From contig NMRA01000246.1 in the NCBI GenBank assembly GCA_002633005.1, positions 427,856 through 491,855 of the forward strand: a stretch of 64,000 nt of DNA, in the 5' to 3' direction. Source of the stretch: Phoronis australis (Eukaryota; Phoronida; Phoronidae). This document shows, in pieces, positions 47,991 to 60,129 of this stretch. The notes under the pieces are model-generated. The model was not told the DNA's origin. It made no database searches and saw only the letters and a program-made list of their open reading frames with translations. The stretch's first letter is position 1; every line of letters begins with the position of its first letter. Position numbers and translations under genes: made by a program.

Positions 47991-49520
47991 CAAGGCTTGC
48001 ATTTTTTCGCGGAAGCGCGGATTTCTGCTTTTTTTCTCGTGTTCCCTTCCCCCCTTTTTGTTATATCTCCGCGGTAAAAATCGGGTTTGCCAAACGAAAT
48101 TTCCTCGGCAAATTACTTCAAACCGGCGACTCGAAAAGCGGAAACTGCTCTTTGTATGTCATGGAGAAACGAAAATCGTAATTACCGTGGACCTGGGATA
48201 GCGCGGTTCGTCAATGGCGTCTGCATAATTGTGGTATTAAATCGCGATGACAAAGAGTGCGATTCTGCGGCCAAAAAGAGAGGAGCTTGGACTAGACAGA
48301 ATATTTCGTGAAAGAAGTGGATAAAAGAAACTGTCACTGTGTTCGCAAACAACAAAAATCAGGGTTTGCGCTCTGAAAACTTTGACAGAGGGACAATTTA
48401 CGGCGTGCGTGGCCAAATCGTGTGGAGTTGGAGGACCACCTGAAAACGATGAAACCCAAGAGAGAAAAAGGCTTTCTGATAGGAAATTCAGCCGTAACTA
48501 GTAATTCGTTGGATTTAGAATGTAATAGCATTGGAATCGTGAGATGTGAGTGATGTATGAAATTCTTTTGTATGATCCCACGTGCCGTGCCAGTCAAAGT
48601 TGGCTGCAAGGCCGATTCCGATTTTCTACTTGCCGTCGAAACTGAATACAAAGTGCAAATATGTTTTAAGTTGGCGTTAATGTATTCCAATTTATTTTGA
48701 CATTTTTCATATTTTATTTTGTTAAAAAGTCTTGTTTTGACCGATTCGAGTTTTGCAGTTCTAGAGAGAAGAGGTCACGTGACCGGTCCTGAGTGATTAA
48801 TTGGTCTAATCCATTGTTTACAAATTCTGCCAACCTATTTTCAGGATCCTGGTATTTATTTCTTGTGAAAAATGAGTCACATAGTTAGTTCTACACCAGC
48901 GTGGCTTATGAACTGAACAATAAACTCCTGTAATTACTGCACGTTTGGCCAACTTAAGATTGTGATTGATGTATTCTATAGTTTAAAGTATGTTGTTTTA
49001 CGACTTTCATTTTTCCATGCTAACAGTTGCGGAATGAGCCACAGGTTTTCGTCTTGACTTTTCCCATTTGCGGTGGAGATAATTTTTTGTTGGAATTAAA
49101 TGTGTATGGATTTCAGGCTTTCCAGATAATCTCTGGATCGATTTTCCAAATATTTTTTTATAATTTTGTATCGGAATTATATGAACTGAAAATAATTTTA
49201 TGGGTCTCTCTGCAGAAAATCGAGAACAAGCTTCTGAGACTCACACTGCAAATGTTGCTTCATTATTTTTGTTTTAATTTTAAAAAATCTTTTGTTGAAT
49301 CTAATTGCCTTCATAATTGTTGTTGAAATAGATGTCAGGTACTGCTACAATCCTCCCCCCGCACTAAAGATGAGTGCGTTTTACCAACATGAACAGTTAC
49401 ATGACATCTTGTGATACTAATGTTTACTTTTGACCTGCTGAGGTATGATTGTTTAGATTGCAATGTGTATTTGGGGCAGTAAAAAAATTTCCACTTTTTT
49501 GTCATGTGTCATTCCAAGAC
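47990..49520 (+). repeat. Dispersed repeat, copy 2 (long)
   Basis: Shares its left 300 bases (TTTTCGCGGAAGCGCGGATT onward) and right 55 bases (ending TGTCATTCCAAGAC) with 37640-38110. About 1.1 kb of unique middle includes a reverse-strand open frame (48334-48690) without recognised motif. Probably a mobile element of unknown class; no terminal repeats were found. Confidence 0.55.
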
Positions 49521-49529
49521 ATGTAGACT

Positions 49530-50120
49530 GTGAGTGAATTAAAATCGAAGATACGATCGTCTTAGCTAGGGCATCAGAAACGAAACGGGTCCCTGGTTCC
49601 GTGACATGGACTCTTTGCATGATGTTTTGCGAAGAATGGAGAGTAGTGTAAATAGTCGTATATGCTTAAATAGTGAATAATGAGCCTCAGCAACTGTGCA
49701 AGTACATACAGGACTACAATATTCTAATCGCTATACTGTGCGTACATATAGATGTGATGGTTGTGACGTATTCAACTGTTTAGGTTTAAAAGGGACTATT
49801 GGTAACGCGGACTCTCGAAGAAAGGCTTTCAATTGCTTTTCTGTCGCGCAGCTCCAATGAGAACAGCATCGACGTCAGGATGGATAATTCGCTCGCGAGC
49901 GCCCTCGTTGTTACTTTGTTGCTGGGTTTTTGCTCTTCTAACTGCTAGACAAGTGCGCGCCCATATTTACTGATACTGAACTGGTGGGTTTTCGATTAGT
50001 AATTCAAAACAAAGCGATGGTATCGAACCCTTGTTTATACCCAAAATTCAAACCAAGCTATCTACATGCGTCAGAGATTGCCAGTGTGCCAGAGGGAAAC
50101 GTTTCTCAGATGTACAGTCA
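49530..50120. other. Intergenic / 3' flank of the coiled-coil gene
   Basis: Downstream of the stop codon at 50121 (- strand). No clear AATAAA on the - strand close to the stop was identified and no other feature is seen. Confidence 0.3.
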
Positions 50121-53100
50121 TTACTTTCCTTTCTTTTTCCTTGCCACCATCGCCGCTCTTATCTTTTCTTTTTCTATATCGGAGTAATCGAATATTTGAA
50201 TGATTGCCCTCAAGTGCTCGTCTCTGTCTTTAGCGTCTGTTAAGTAGTGGAGCATGGCATCTTTAAGAAACGACAGCGTGACTTCTGGCTCGGTTTTCGG
50301 CAACTCGAATGATTGGTAGGATTCGTCTCTCTTGATTGTTTGCCATTTTTCCAGTTCATGTTCGGTATTCATGAGTTTCTCTAGTAGTTCTCTGACAGTC
50401 ACACTCTGTGGATTGCGCGAGGCAAGTCTTTCAAGCTGAAACATAAGGATATCTTAAACACAAATGCCAGGGAGATTCAACAAAGATATTAGATCGTTGG
50501 CCGCTAGTGACTTGGGTAATTAAATATGCCGTTTTTCTGTTTTGTAATTTAAAATGGTTGGTCGTTCATTACGGCTCCAGGGATAACTACATTCTGCACA
50601 ACAGAGCTGGCTGATAGTCTTTTGCTAAAGATGCATGCTACATAAACCCGCCAAAAATGAGTAATTTGAATTAGACTGTTAACTCTTCGTTATAGTTAGA
50701 TTGTTCCTTAGTCAGTGCCTTGGGCAACTCGTTATTTCTTGTCTAGCCAGGCCGGGCTGATTAAGACCGTTTTCACTTACAATTAAACTATCATAGTTAA
50801 CCAGAAATCAGTTGAAAAAACATACGTACTGAAGCAAGGTTGTGGACAATATGTCCATGCCACGCGGCCATTAACGCCACAAGTTTGTGAAAAATAAGAA
50901 TCAAATAAGCTGACGTACTTGTACATAAAAACAACGTAATCAACCATCTGAAGGCTGCCATCTTGTGACTACAATAACCAGCTAGTTCGCCATTATAATC
51001 TGGCCATAGTCAAACTACAAGGTCATTGGTTCGACCATTTTGGTCGACTGCATGAGTTCATGATTACTTGGAACTCTGGTGATCAAAGTTCGAACTATTG
51101 TTTCACCTGAGAATGGCCTAAGTTGACTCGTCTACCTGGCTCGTCATTTGATATCCCAGGTATTGATTGAAGGTTTGTTTACAGTTTCAATACTAAGTCA
51201 AATTTTGCCTTTATTACAAATCGAGAGTGAACTTGATCTACATTGAATTTTCAGCGTTATCGAAAATAAAAGGGGTCGTTTCATGCAACGCCCCTAATTG
51301 AAGAACTAAGTCCTTATTTGTTTTCCATGAAATCAGGGCTCAGGTTTTAGTAATATTATTAGAAAATGTCATTAGTCAAAGAGGAGCTCATGATGGAACG
51401 ATAGAAAAAGATTACATATGTCAGCAAAGGAAGACACAGATAGGCAAAAGATTTAGGGAACTTAGTGGAGTTCCTATTTGGGACTATTTTAGTGGCGGAT
51501 TTAGGGGGGGGGCAAGAGGGCCATGTCCCCTCCCCTAAAATTCTCCCAGATACCATTTGGCAATTCGGGTGCGAATTGCTGACTAGCATATGCGTGCACC
51601 CAGGGGGGGGGGCTCGGGGGGCGAATGCACGCTGCATAGGCCTTGAAGAAACCCCGTTTACCGTGTTTTTTTTCTTTTTTGGTAATAAGGTCCACAAACC
51701 CAGACATTCGAGACCCCTGCATGAATACATTTTAGGCTGGACGCGCGCATATGACAAAATTCTGGTTATTCCTGTTGCCCTGCCCCCCAACTCAAAATCC
51801 TGGATCCGCCCTTGTATTTCATGCAACTGGGCACTGAGGTCTGTTTGCATGGCTAGTAAATTTTCAGTGCGAATCATAACTTTCGGTTTTGTTTTTGGAA
51901 AATCCCATTGCATTATATAATTAATTATCATTTTATAGTAGCCCTCACTTCTTCCATTCGTTCAAAGTTGGCAGCATTCTTTCCTTTTAAGTACATTTCT
52001 AGGTAGAGTTGCTGATGCTGTTTCTCCTTTTTGTCAATTTCTTCCTGAAATAGAGATAACACGTGACCCGTTCAAGTAACCTTTTAAGTCTTGACGAAGG
52101 ATTATTCAGAAATTGTTGCACTTGGGTTTCCGACCATGCTAATATAAGGTTTCAGATTGACATTTTTGTATTCGAATATCCAATATAAAAGTGAGCAGAT
52201 GTTCTATCGGCTCCTGGCAGACTGCACACGCACAACTTTAGTCACTGTTTACATAGAGCTCGGAATAAAACAAATACTTTTTGCTATCTTGGGGCCAACC
52301 GAGTAGCGATTAATTGTAAACCGGCTATAAAAAAAATATGTTCAATGGAACATGGTAGTAAAAAGATGTGCACGATATCTTTGGGACTGTTTTGATACCC
52401 ATTGTTACACTCAAATACTTCGCAAAAACTATTAAGCCGGCGACCACAGAGCCATTTACAAACATTGCCGCAGGCGTGCATTCCACACGATCTGATGTTG
52501 TACATGTATTTTAATGTTGAATAAATGTTGGTACATGGTTGAGCTCTTCATTGCTTGCTTAGTAACATTGCCGGTTAAATATATAAAGCATGGCTGTAGG
52601 CAGAAACTTTACTTGAGGCCAGTAAAGTATAATGGGTTCTGGTCGCAATTTTTTGAAAATCGAATCGGTAGTGCGATATTTTTAGTTGCTCATTTTTTTC
52701 AAAAATGAAAATTCACCTGAGGCCACAAAGCTTTGACTTATTTTGATGTGGGTGTACGTTTTTTAGTCAGTGAGCGTAGCTCTCAAAATGAATCGGGTAA
52801 AGACAGGGACCAACTTTTTGGCCTTATCAAGTCACAGCATGTTTATAAACTGAGTTATTTTCTTCCGAATTAGAAACTTGACGACAAGCCAAATGTCAGA
52901 AAATCACGAGAACAGTCGAAGACATCGACATCAATCATTGGTTAATCAGTTTCTTAAATAAGTGCATAATCAGGTGTTTGTACGAAAAATCAATTGGCGT
53001 GCAAAAATGCAGCCGGCCTAAGCCTTTCTCTCTATAATAAAGTTAATAGGCTTACGCCATAAAGAGTGTACAGAGGGTGACCGGTGATAAAGTGAATTTT

Positions 53101-53972
53101 GTCAGGGCGTGAATTGGGTCTAGCTGTGGTGTCGTAGTCATAAAGAACGTACATACATGACAACCGTTTTTGACTGATAAAAAGGCAACTTTTCAAAAAT
53201 ATTTCACTCAGATGATTTGTTCTTCAGGCAGTCAGTTTGAAAATCTCAGTACTTTATCAATTATCCAACACTCTCCTCTATTTATTGTCTGCAACTCCTG
53301 TAAGACGGGTGATTACATTCCTACCTGTAGTTTCTTAATTGTGAGATGTAGGCACGCGATGGTCTCACGAGTTTCTTCTGCACCTTCGCAGCCATCTTTC
53401 AAATTCAAGCGAAGTGCCTCTATCTCTGTTGTCAGCTGCTCAACTCGTTCTCTGTTTTCACGTAGCTCTTGTTCTGTGTCGTGTTGCTTCTTGTCCAGCT
53501 GTTCCTGGCACCACGACTCCTTTTGTTCTACAACCTTTTGCAGGTCACGGACTTGGGCTTTTAGTTCTTTAATTTGCTGCTCTTTTCTCTGTAAAGGTGT
53601 AACATAGTCAACTGCGTTGTGCGCACCACCCTCGCATAAGCCGTGTACGAGGCTATAACGCTTCTTGCTCGCTATTGTGTCTTTGACAATCGGCCCGGAT
53701 GAGTTGCCTCCGTTACACTCCTGTATCACTTCCGGAGTTTCGTTGCAGTCAGAGGCGTCGCCTTCCAAGCTGTCTGCGGGAGGAGTGACGACCGAATCAT
53801 TGACTTCTGACCCAAACGAGCGTGGGCGGGGAAGCTTGGATACGAACGATTTCTTTGACTTAACTGTTTCTGGGCTCTCACCATCGCAGTTCGTTACCTT
53901 AGCTTTAGAGTTCAATTGTTCATCCTTCATAAGAGACCCGGAAGTTTGCGTGTTCTCGTCTTTTCCACTCAT
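50121..53972 (-). CDS. Coiled-coil protein with syntaphilin-like middle and GRIP-like C-terminus
   Basis: Three exons (- strand): 53325-53972, 51949-52044, 50121-50435; 352 residues, phase 0 at both joins, donors GTAGGA and GTGAGG, acceptors CAG. Residues 1-110 are polar and probably disordered. At 106-131 KRYSLVHGLCEGG...YVTPLQRKE resembles the start of the syntaphilin/syntabulin conserved block (TPLQ-K-E). A long coiled coil covers about 125-248. Residues 300-345 (TLSFLKDAMLHYLTD...IIQIFDYSDIEKEKI) fit the GRIP pattern YLK-x-x-x-L...I...L-x-x-S-x-E, used by golgins to bind Arl1 at the trans-Golgi. I infer a membrane-trafficking or organelle-tethering role; the insect quick-to-court group may be the orthologue, which I could not check. 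The start is the first ATG of the exon. Confidence 0.8.
51491..51812. mobile_element. MITE-like element with imperfect terminal inverted repeats
   Basis: Begins AGTGGCGGATTTAGGGGG and ends AAAATCCTGGATCCGCCCTT, imperfect inverted repeats around 18 bases, about 320 bases apart, in intron 2 of the coiled-coil gene. Similar ends occur near 6185 and 7925. Target duplication is unclear, so the superfamily is open. Confidence 0.6.
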
Positions 53973-55730
53973 TTTAGGTCATGGTCGCCTATTCGCTGTA
54001 AAAGTATACGCGGTCGGTCAATATCGGGTTTTGTTTAATAAATGTTTTTTCTTGGGGATATGTTGCAACGTGGCAGACGTAGATTAGACCAGGTGTTGCG
54101 ACAGCGTACAACAGCTGATATGTTATTTGAAGATACTACATGAAAGAAACACACGAAACCGTGCACCTGTATTGTGAAAAAGTGTCGTGAACTTGTCAAT
54201 TCCTGTTATTGTTGCTGTCATATGACTCACAACTAATGTGACTATTTTAAGTATATATAGTAAGCAAACATGTCTCGCTCTGTTTACTTTCAATGTTTTG
54301 TAACAAAAATAGAGGACACTTAGCTTGCCCAGTGTTACCAACCTGGCTGTTTAAGTATAAGTTTCCACGATCGATTTTATAATTGTAACATCGCATTTTT
54401 CAGTAATAAATAATTTACATTTAAACCGGGTGTAAACGAGTCACGTACGTTGCTCATTGTCTGCTGGTACAGTGTACCTGGTGAATAATACTGGCTGACA
54501 CTATATAGCCTGAAATGGGCTCGGTGCGGTGTGCTGTGACAATATGTATATACGAATGTCTCGAGGACTGGTGCAGCTATGCAAAGGAGATATAGCCAAC
54601 ATAAACTGAGTTACTTGACTTATAGAATCTTCCTTCGTGTTTTCATGCAGCAAGTGCAATGGATGCAAAATAATTCCTAAACATTTTGATTATATGAACA
54701 CGTTTGCCAATGACTCGAGTGCTTTTAAATCATGTTTTGCCTGAAATCCTTCACTGATATTGGGACAATTTTTACCGCATGCACAAATTAATGCATCCGC
54801 TTTCAGACTAAACGGCGACCCTGTTTCTGATAAAATATATTCGTGTACAGTAAAAACACACTGAACTGATAACAGGTGACCCAGCCAAAATCGATATTCA
54901 AGAGAGTTATACGTTACATTCCATGCCAGACTCTAATTTAAGTATAGACCTACGTTGAAAACCCGACATATGCGTAACTAAAAATCCTGCTTCAAAATTA
55001 AAGTAGATCTTCAACACTTCACATCTGTTACAAACAATTACAAATAGGCTTACAAGGTATATATGAATGCTTACAATGAAGTGCTTGCCAAACCTCGTCT
55101 AGTAGACTGTCGAGGCGCTTAATCCACCAAGAAGCTATTTCCGCTGCAGCAACGCCACTTCGAAACAGCTGTTGTACTTGATTTTATAAACGGGTCGATT
55201 GATCGTTATTAAAATATTCTCGTATCTGTTGCCCAGAGCGGTCGAGCCAATATCTTAGTGGTCGAACCGAGGAGTGAACAGCGCGCGTAGTATAACTATA
55301 ACTTTACATGAGTGACAACATATGCCAAGAAGCGGGACAATATTCGCAGTCGATGCATCGAACACAGTCTAGTCGCGGGCAACGAGACGGCGTTCGCGGC
55401 ATATCGGGTATGCACCTGATACGAGGGAGAGACAATATTTGTTGAGTATGACAATATGTGCCAGATTATCATCACTTCTGGCACATATCATCTCGCTCCC
55501 TCTCTCTTTAGCGAAACTGCATGGCTCTACTCTAGGGGCTATCGGCGATGTAATCGCATGGGCAAATTCCGGACAATTACTGATGAGGAACTCTCCCGCT
55601 AGATGAGATTGGTGAGGCGGGTATATTGCCGATCCAGTGTTAGAGCAAAGGAGCTACCGAAAGCTGGGTGGAGTAAATAAAACAATTACTGAAGTACGCC
55701 AAATGTCCCTGGTTGTAAAGTCAACTTGCC
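53973..55730. other. Upstream region of the coiled-coil gene
   Basis: No exon or repeat recognised. It should contain the promoter of the gene starting at 53972 (-); no clear core element is seen. Confidence 0.3.
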
Positions 55731-55734
55731 CATA

Positions 55735-55910
55735 ATAGAGGCTGGGATCAGGCAAGGCAATTACATCGCCCTGGATACACGCATACCTAGGGCGATAACC
55801 GTGTAAGCCTACAACCCAACAAAAAGTTACGAATTTCAAAATACATGAAATAAAATCAAATAAAACATGCATATATGCACATGGAGTTATAATTAACACA
55901 TACCATTAGT
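55735..55910 (-). repeat. Dispersed repeat, inverted copy
   Basis: On the - strand it reads GTTATAACTCCATGTGCATA, then TTTTATTTGATTTTATTT, CGTAACTTTTTGTTGGG and GGGCGATGTAATTGCC, the same block order as 38119-38233. Confidence 0.6.
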
Positions 55911-57820
55911 CTGGGTGAGACGAATCAGTCAAATAATTTTAACAAATAGATGAAAATCTGTCGCGGTTTGCTCGAGTTTCACCTACCGGATGCCATTTTG
56001 AAGAAGTTATGTGAAATCGCGCATGTTGACGAATAAAATGTCCAAGGGACACAAATCTTACAAATTTCACCGGAAACCTTCCCATGCTCTTTTGCAAGTG
56101 TCACGCGCCATCTTCACGCGATTCGCCGAGACTCGCGCTAGCCTTTGCCTAACTCACGTGACTCAGTTGAAATACATGTACTTTGTGGTTATTGCGCGCG
56201 TCGGGAAAAAGTTAACGGTGACCAAAAAGTGGAGTCGGAATTCTTCGCCAGAAGTCACCTTATTGTCGTTACTAAGCTTCGAAGATAAGACCACTGAAGA
56301 AAGTAAGCGCTTTTTAAATGATAGATTAAAGTGTAGAATGTATTTTTGACGAGGTGAAAACTCTTAATCGGTGGCCGGATTTGGCCTACCGCCCGTTTAA
56401 AATACACGGGACGAAATTCGTACAGAAAGCGATGGGAAGTATTGTAGCCCCTAACCGGCCAACCGAGGGGCTACGTATTGCCTAGGATCAGGCGTGGTTA
56501 ACATCATTGCCAACTGAACCATGACCACTCCCAGGTCTCAGATTCAACTTGCAACAACCTTTTTGAGCTTTATTGCAATTTACTGAGCCCTTGCTGTCTC
56601 TCAGTGAATCAGCCTATGTGCCAAAAACTCTGGATTAGCAGATTGGACACGTACTTTTTCAACACAGCTGGGAAGGGGGGTGGGCGACGTTATGTGCCGG
56701 TGTTCACCGCACACAAGCATTGTCCGACGCACGCCGGTAACAGACATGCTGTCTGTTGCCCGAGTCGCGACGATATGTGCCGATTATGAAATGTTGGCGG
56801 TTTATGTCGCACTGTCGTACGATAACGATGACATTGTGATCTGTGGAAATCAGTCATGTGCAATACCCGCTTCCAGCCTGTTTCCGTGTTGATTTTCTAG
56901 TACATTCACTATTGTTTGTGCTGTAGATTTTGCATTCTCGAGACAAGCTCACCATTAATACATCTGAGCAAGAATAATAGAGCATGCGAAAGAAAAACCA
57001 TCACCCTTTACCAAATCCTTTATTCTTCAACTATACCCTTGGTCAGCACATTTTAAGTTCTAGACGCTTCACTCCTTTTCATTCCTTTCATTCCTGTTTT
57101 ACATACCCCGTTCTTTCTACTTCGGCCAAGACAGCCTCACAATGCACTTTAAGCTCACTAGAACTCTTGAAACAATAGAATGTAGAAGAGATGTACAAGG
57201 TTAATTATTATTGTAAGCAGCAATATAATGACGTCATTGGCCTATGTCAGTTTCCAACATTTTTGTTCACATGTAGTTCAGACAGTGTCCTTCAAACATG
57301 TCAATGGAACCAAATGCAGAAACAAGCTGAAGGAAACTGACATGCACCAACTGTGCCACTCCTGGAATGTGTGCTTGCTTTGTTAATTAGGGTATCACAG
57401 AACAGAATTAGCATTAGCATTGAAATGTGTCAAGGATTACAGGCAAATTTTACTGAAAACATTACTAGGCCACCAGAGTCAACATATTCAGAATGTTTTG
57501 GATTCAAGGATTAATTTGGGTCCACAGAACATAAAATCAACAAAAAATAGAAATTCACAAACCAAGAAAACACGATCCCACGACCATATGTCTAAAATCC
57601 AAGACAAAATTACAGACTTAAAAAATGGTGAAATTTCACTGTCAAAGATCCCAGTTACAATCAATTTGCCACTGATATAAATTAATCTGTAAAATATTAA
57701 CAGAGCGAAGACAAGTTTCATCAATTAAGGAACATGCATAGCTAGGGTGTGGAAACAGCTTGTCAGAATGCATGTAAAGATGGTGTCAACTATACAGTTA
57801 AAGAGACAACTCATCCGATT
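55911..57820. other. Intergenic, nothing recognised
   Basis: Open frames at 56011-56349, 56604-56892 and 57420-57680 have no family motif or matching splice sites. No transposon ends noted. Confidence 0.35.
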
Positions 57821-57825
57821 TCAGT

Positions 57826-58115
57826 GACAAAAATATCACTTTTTGAATTAGACCAATTGCCGCTATAAAACTAGTCTCAAAATATTCCTTACCAAGAACG
57901 ATCCCTCGGCTTCAGAAGGACTGATAATACATAACTTCTAAGTTGTTGCTGTTGCATCGCAAGAAAGTGAGTGTACATTGTCAAATTATCGATTTCAGTT
58001 CTTAAAACTTGCGTACTGTCAGTTCTTCTGAAATCCAGGGTTCTCTTCTAATCTTGTTACGGAACAGTTTGAGACTAGTTTTATAGCGGCAAGTGGTCTA
58101 ATTGATATTTTTGAT
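57826..58115. repeat. Fold-back element, about 105-base arms
   Basis: Arms 57826-57930 and 58012-58115 are inverted copies; the best core is AATTAGACCA.TTGCCGC and TATAAAACTAGTCTCAAA, identical over long stretches. An unpaired loop of about 80 bases separates them. Likely a MITE with long inverted repeats; no clear target duplication. Confidence 0.85.
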
Positions 58116-58119
58116 GCCC

Positions 58120-59750
58120 GGCCGAAACCTGGTGGATATACAGCAAAATATTCTACCACTAAATGGCAGTCAGGCACCGTTTCAAATAAGACGTGCCGGT
58201 TTGTTTAAAAAACAATTTAAAGTTTTTCAATTGATCGTGTGGATAATTTACAGAAGGATAACAGGGACAACGTCAAACTGATCGGTTGTTTCTGCAATCA
58301 GATAGTCCACTGCGAACGTGTGTTACAACAGTTTGAAGTTCGTTGATGTTAACAAACTTCACGGCACTGTACATGTATGTCCCTCTAAGTACTGGAACAT
58401 GAACTCACCAGTTACTGTGTTTGCAAGCTCCAGCTTGGCAAGACTTGCTTTTGCTTTTCAGCCCCAGCCTGTGTTTTGGGGCCGGTCTTCCATGCCCAGT
58501 TAAATTTCATGACAATCAACTATGTACACTTCAACATCAACAATAGTTTGTCATTGGCAACTTTGGTTTTCTCTTAGCAAACCTCATAAAATGAAACTGT
58601 CCCAAATTCTTTTTCATCATGCAAAAATGTAAGGTGCCAGCCTGCAAATTTTGCTCCAATTTGAGCTTCCAGTGGGTTGTCACATAAACACAAAACTGCG
58701 AGTTTCAAGCTGGTGCTCATCATTTGTTAAATTAGCTCATTACTTTACGAGTCGGTGTTTTGGAATGATGAAAAATGTCGAGTAAAGCTATCAAGGTAAG
58801 GTAATTCAAACCAATTGATTCACTGGTGCTTTAAGCCGACTTCTTTCCCATGAAAAAGTGGTCTCGTCTCAGAACTAGCCTAATTGAGTCATAATTTATG
58901 CTATGTATTTAAAGGGAATTCCATTTTTGGAGGTTTCAGCCTATTAACAGTAATTTAACATTGTTATAGATAATACTGTGAGTCGAGTTTTGATATGTAC
59001 TGTAACTGTTCGGGTTAATTTCCACCCTTGAATTTTAAGAAATTTCACTTTTAACTTCCCACGTTTTGTTGCTTGCGGTCTGACGACCACCCCTTGACTT
59101 TTTGACTTTCTCCAATAGCGCCCTGGACGTTAATCAAAACGGGTATGGTATACATTCATATACTGGACAAACACAAACCAGCTTTGCTTTGAGCGAGGAA
59201 TCGAAGATTCAATTTCTCACCTACGTACATGTAGGTCTTGAATCTCCTCTATCGAAAACAACGGGATCAGTGGCATGTCAACTCATGTCATCTTCTCTAC
59301 TGTTGTTACACAGCCATCCGATCAGTAACTTGCGCTGAGCCGATCTTGTTCCTTTGCGAGCCCATCCACTGAGTCCTACGTGCAGAGTGGCTAGGGCATT
59401 AAATACTTCCTGTTCAAAAGATAAAACGACAAAAGCAGTACAAAATACTAACGCTCTATTTATTCAAAAATTGATCCAAACGAATTTATATCATAGGAGA
59501 TCGACCCGTGTCAACTTATTTCCATGTCCGCGGTCATCTCCAAAACTGGCGCAAGACGTAAGTTGGTTCCATGGAACGGATTTATTCCTTAGTAATGTCT
59601 TTCAAACATTATTTCGTTGAACGTAATCTCTCGGTCCCAACCGATGTGAGCGAGTAAAACAAGAAGTGACACATGAATTCGGCCAAAGGAGTAATCATGT
59701 AATGCTAAGTTTGACTGCTATAATTAAAAAAAATCATGATTTAAATTACA
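58120..59750. other. Intergenic, nothing firm
   Basis: A tiny possible start exon ATG...AAG|GTAAGG at about 58783 was noted, but its phase does not fit the orphan exon at 59752. Nothing else is supported. Confidence 0.3.
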
Positions 59751-59751
59751 G

Positions 59752-59871
59752 TTTTCAAAGCTGGCAATGTGTGTGGCCCAGAGTTTCCTATCAAGTCTTA
59801 CCTGATCAATGTCTTGAAGCAGATGGCTTCGATCAAGGATGAGTTCATAGTGAATTCGGTGTCTGAGTGGG
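59752..59871 (+). CDS. Orphan candidate internal exon
   Basis: A 120-base open stretch between an acceptor (TTAAATTACAG) and a strong donor (G|GTGAGT), in phase 1 on both sides. It reads FKAGNVCGPEFPIKSYLINV followed by LKQMASIKDEF and SVSEW, a composition typical of real protein. I do not recognise the family and found no partner exon in phase nearby, so the rest of the gene is not identified. Could be an exon of a gene with long introns or a relic. Confidence 0.4.
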
Positions 59872-59974
59872 GTGAGTCAAGTTGAGCGGAGTTGGTGTTC
59901 ACCATGGAAAGGTTGAGGCTGAGACTGGAGGTGTATCATCCTCACTGAAGCTTTTTTGTCTTCCGAAGGGTTGT

Positions 59975-60075
59975 CACACCGTCATCGTCAAACCGATTCT
60001 CATTGTCAACCCGATTCTCATCGTCTAACCGACTCTCGTCGTCAAACCGACTCTCGTCGTCAAACTGATGAGTCT
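59975..60075. repeat. 18-bp tandem repeat
   Basis: About five diverged units of type CAAACCGACTCTCGTCGT; the two last ones are nearly identical. Confidence 0.8.
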
Positions 60076-60129
60076 CATCATTTGTCAAAACGGCTTTCTT
60101 GGTCAAACCCACTCGCATCGTTAAACCGG

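Noticed and set aside
51465-51931. Open frames of 151 (+) and 190 (-) codons
   Set aside because: They run through the G-rich MITE-like element in intron 2 of the coiled-coil gene.
53665-54087. 140-codon + strand open frame
   Set aside because: Antisense of the first exon of the coiled-coil gene, which has motifs and correct splice joins.
58783-58803. Start exon MSSKAIK for the orphan exon
   Set aside because: Its donor leaves phase 0, but the orphan exon needs one carried base; joined in phase 0 it hits a stop after about 17 codons.
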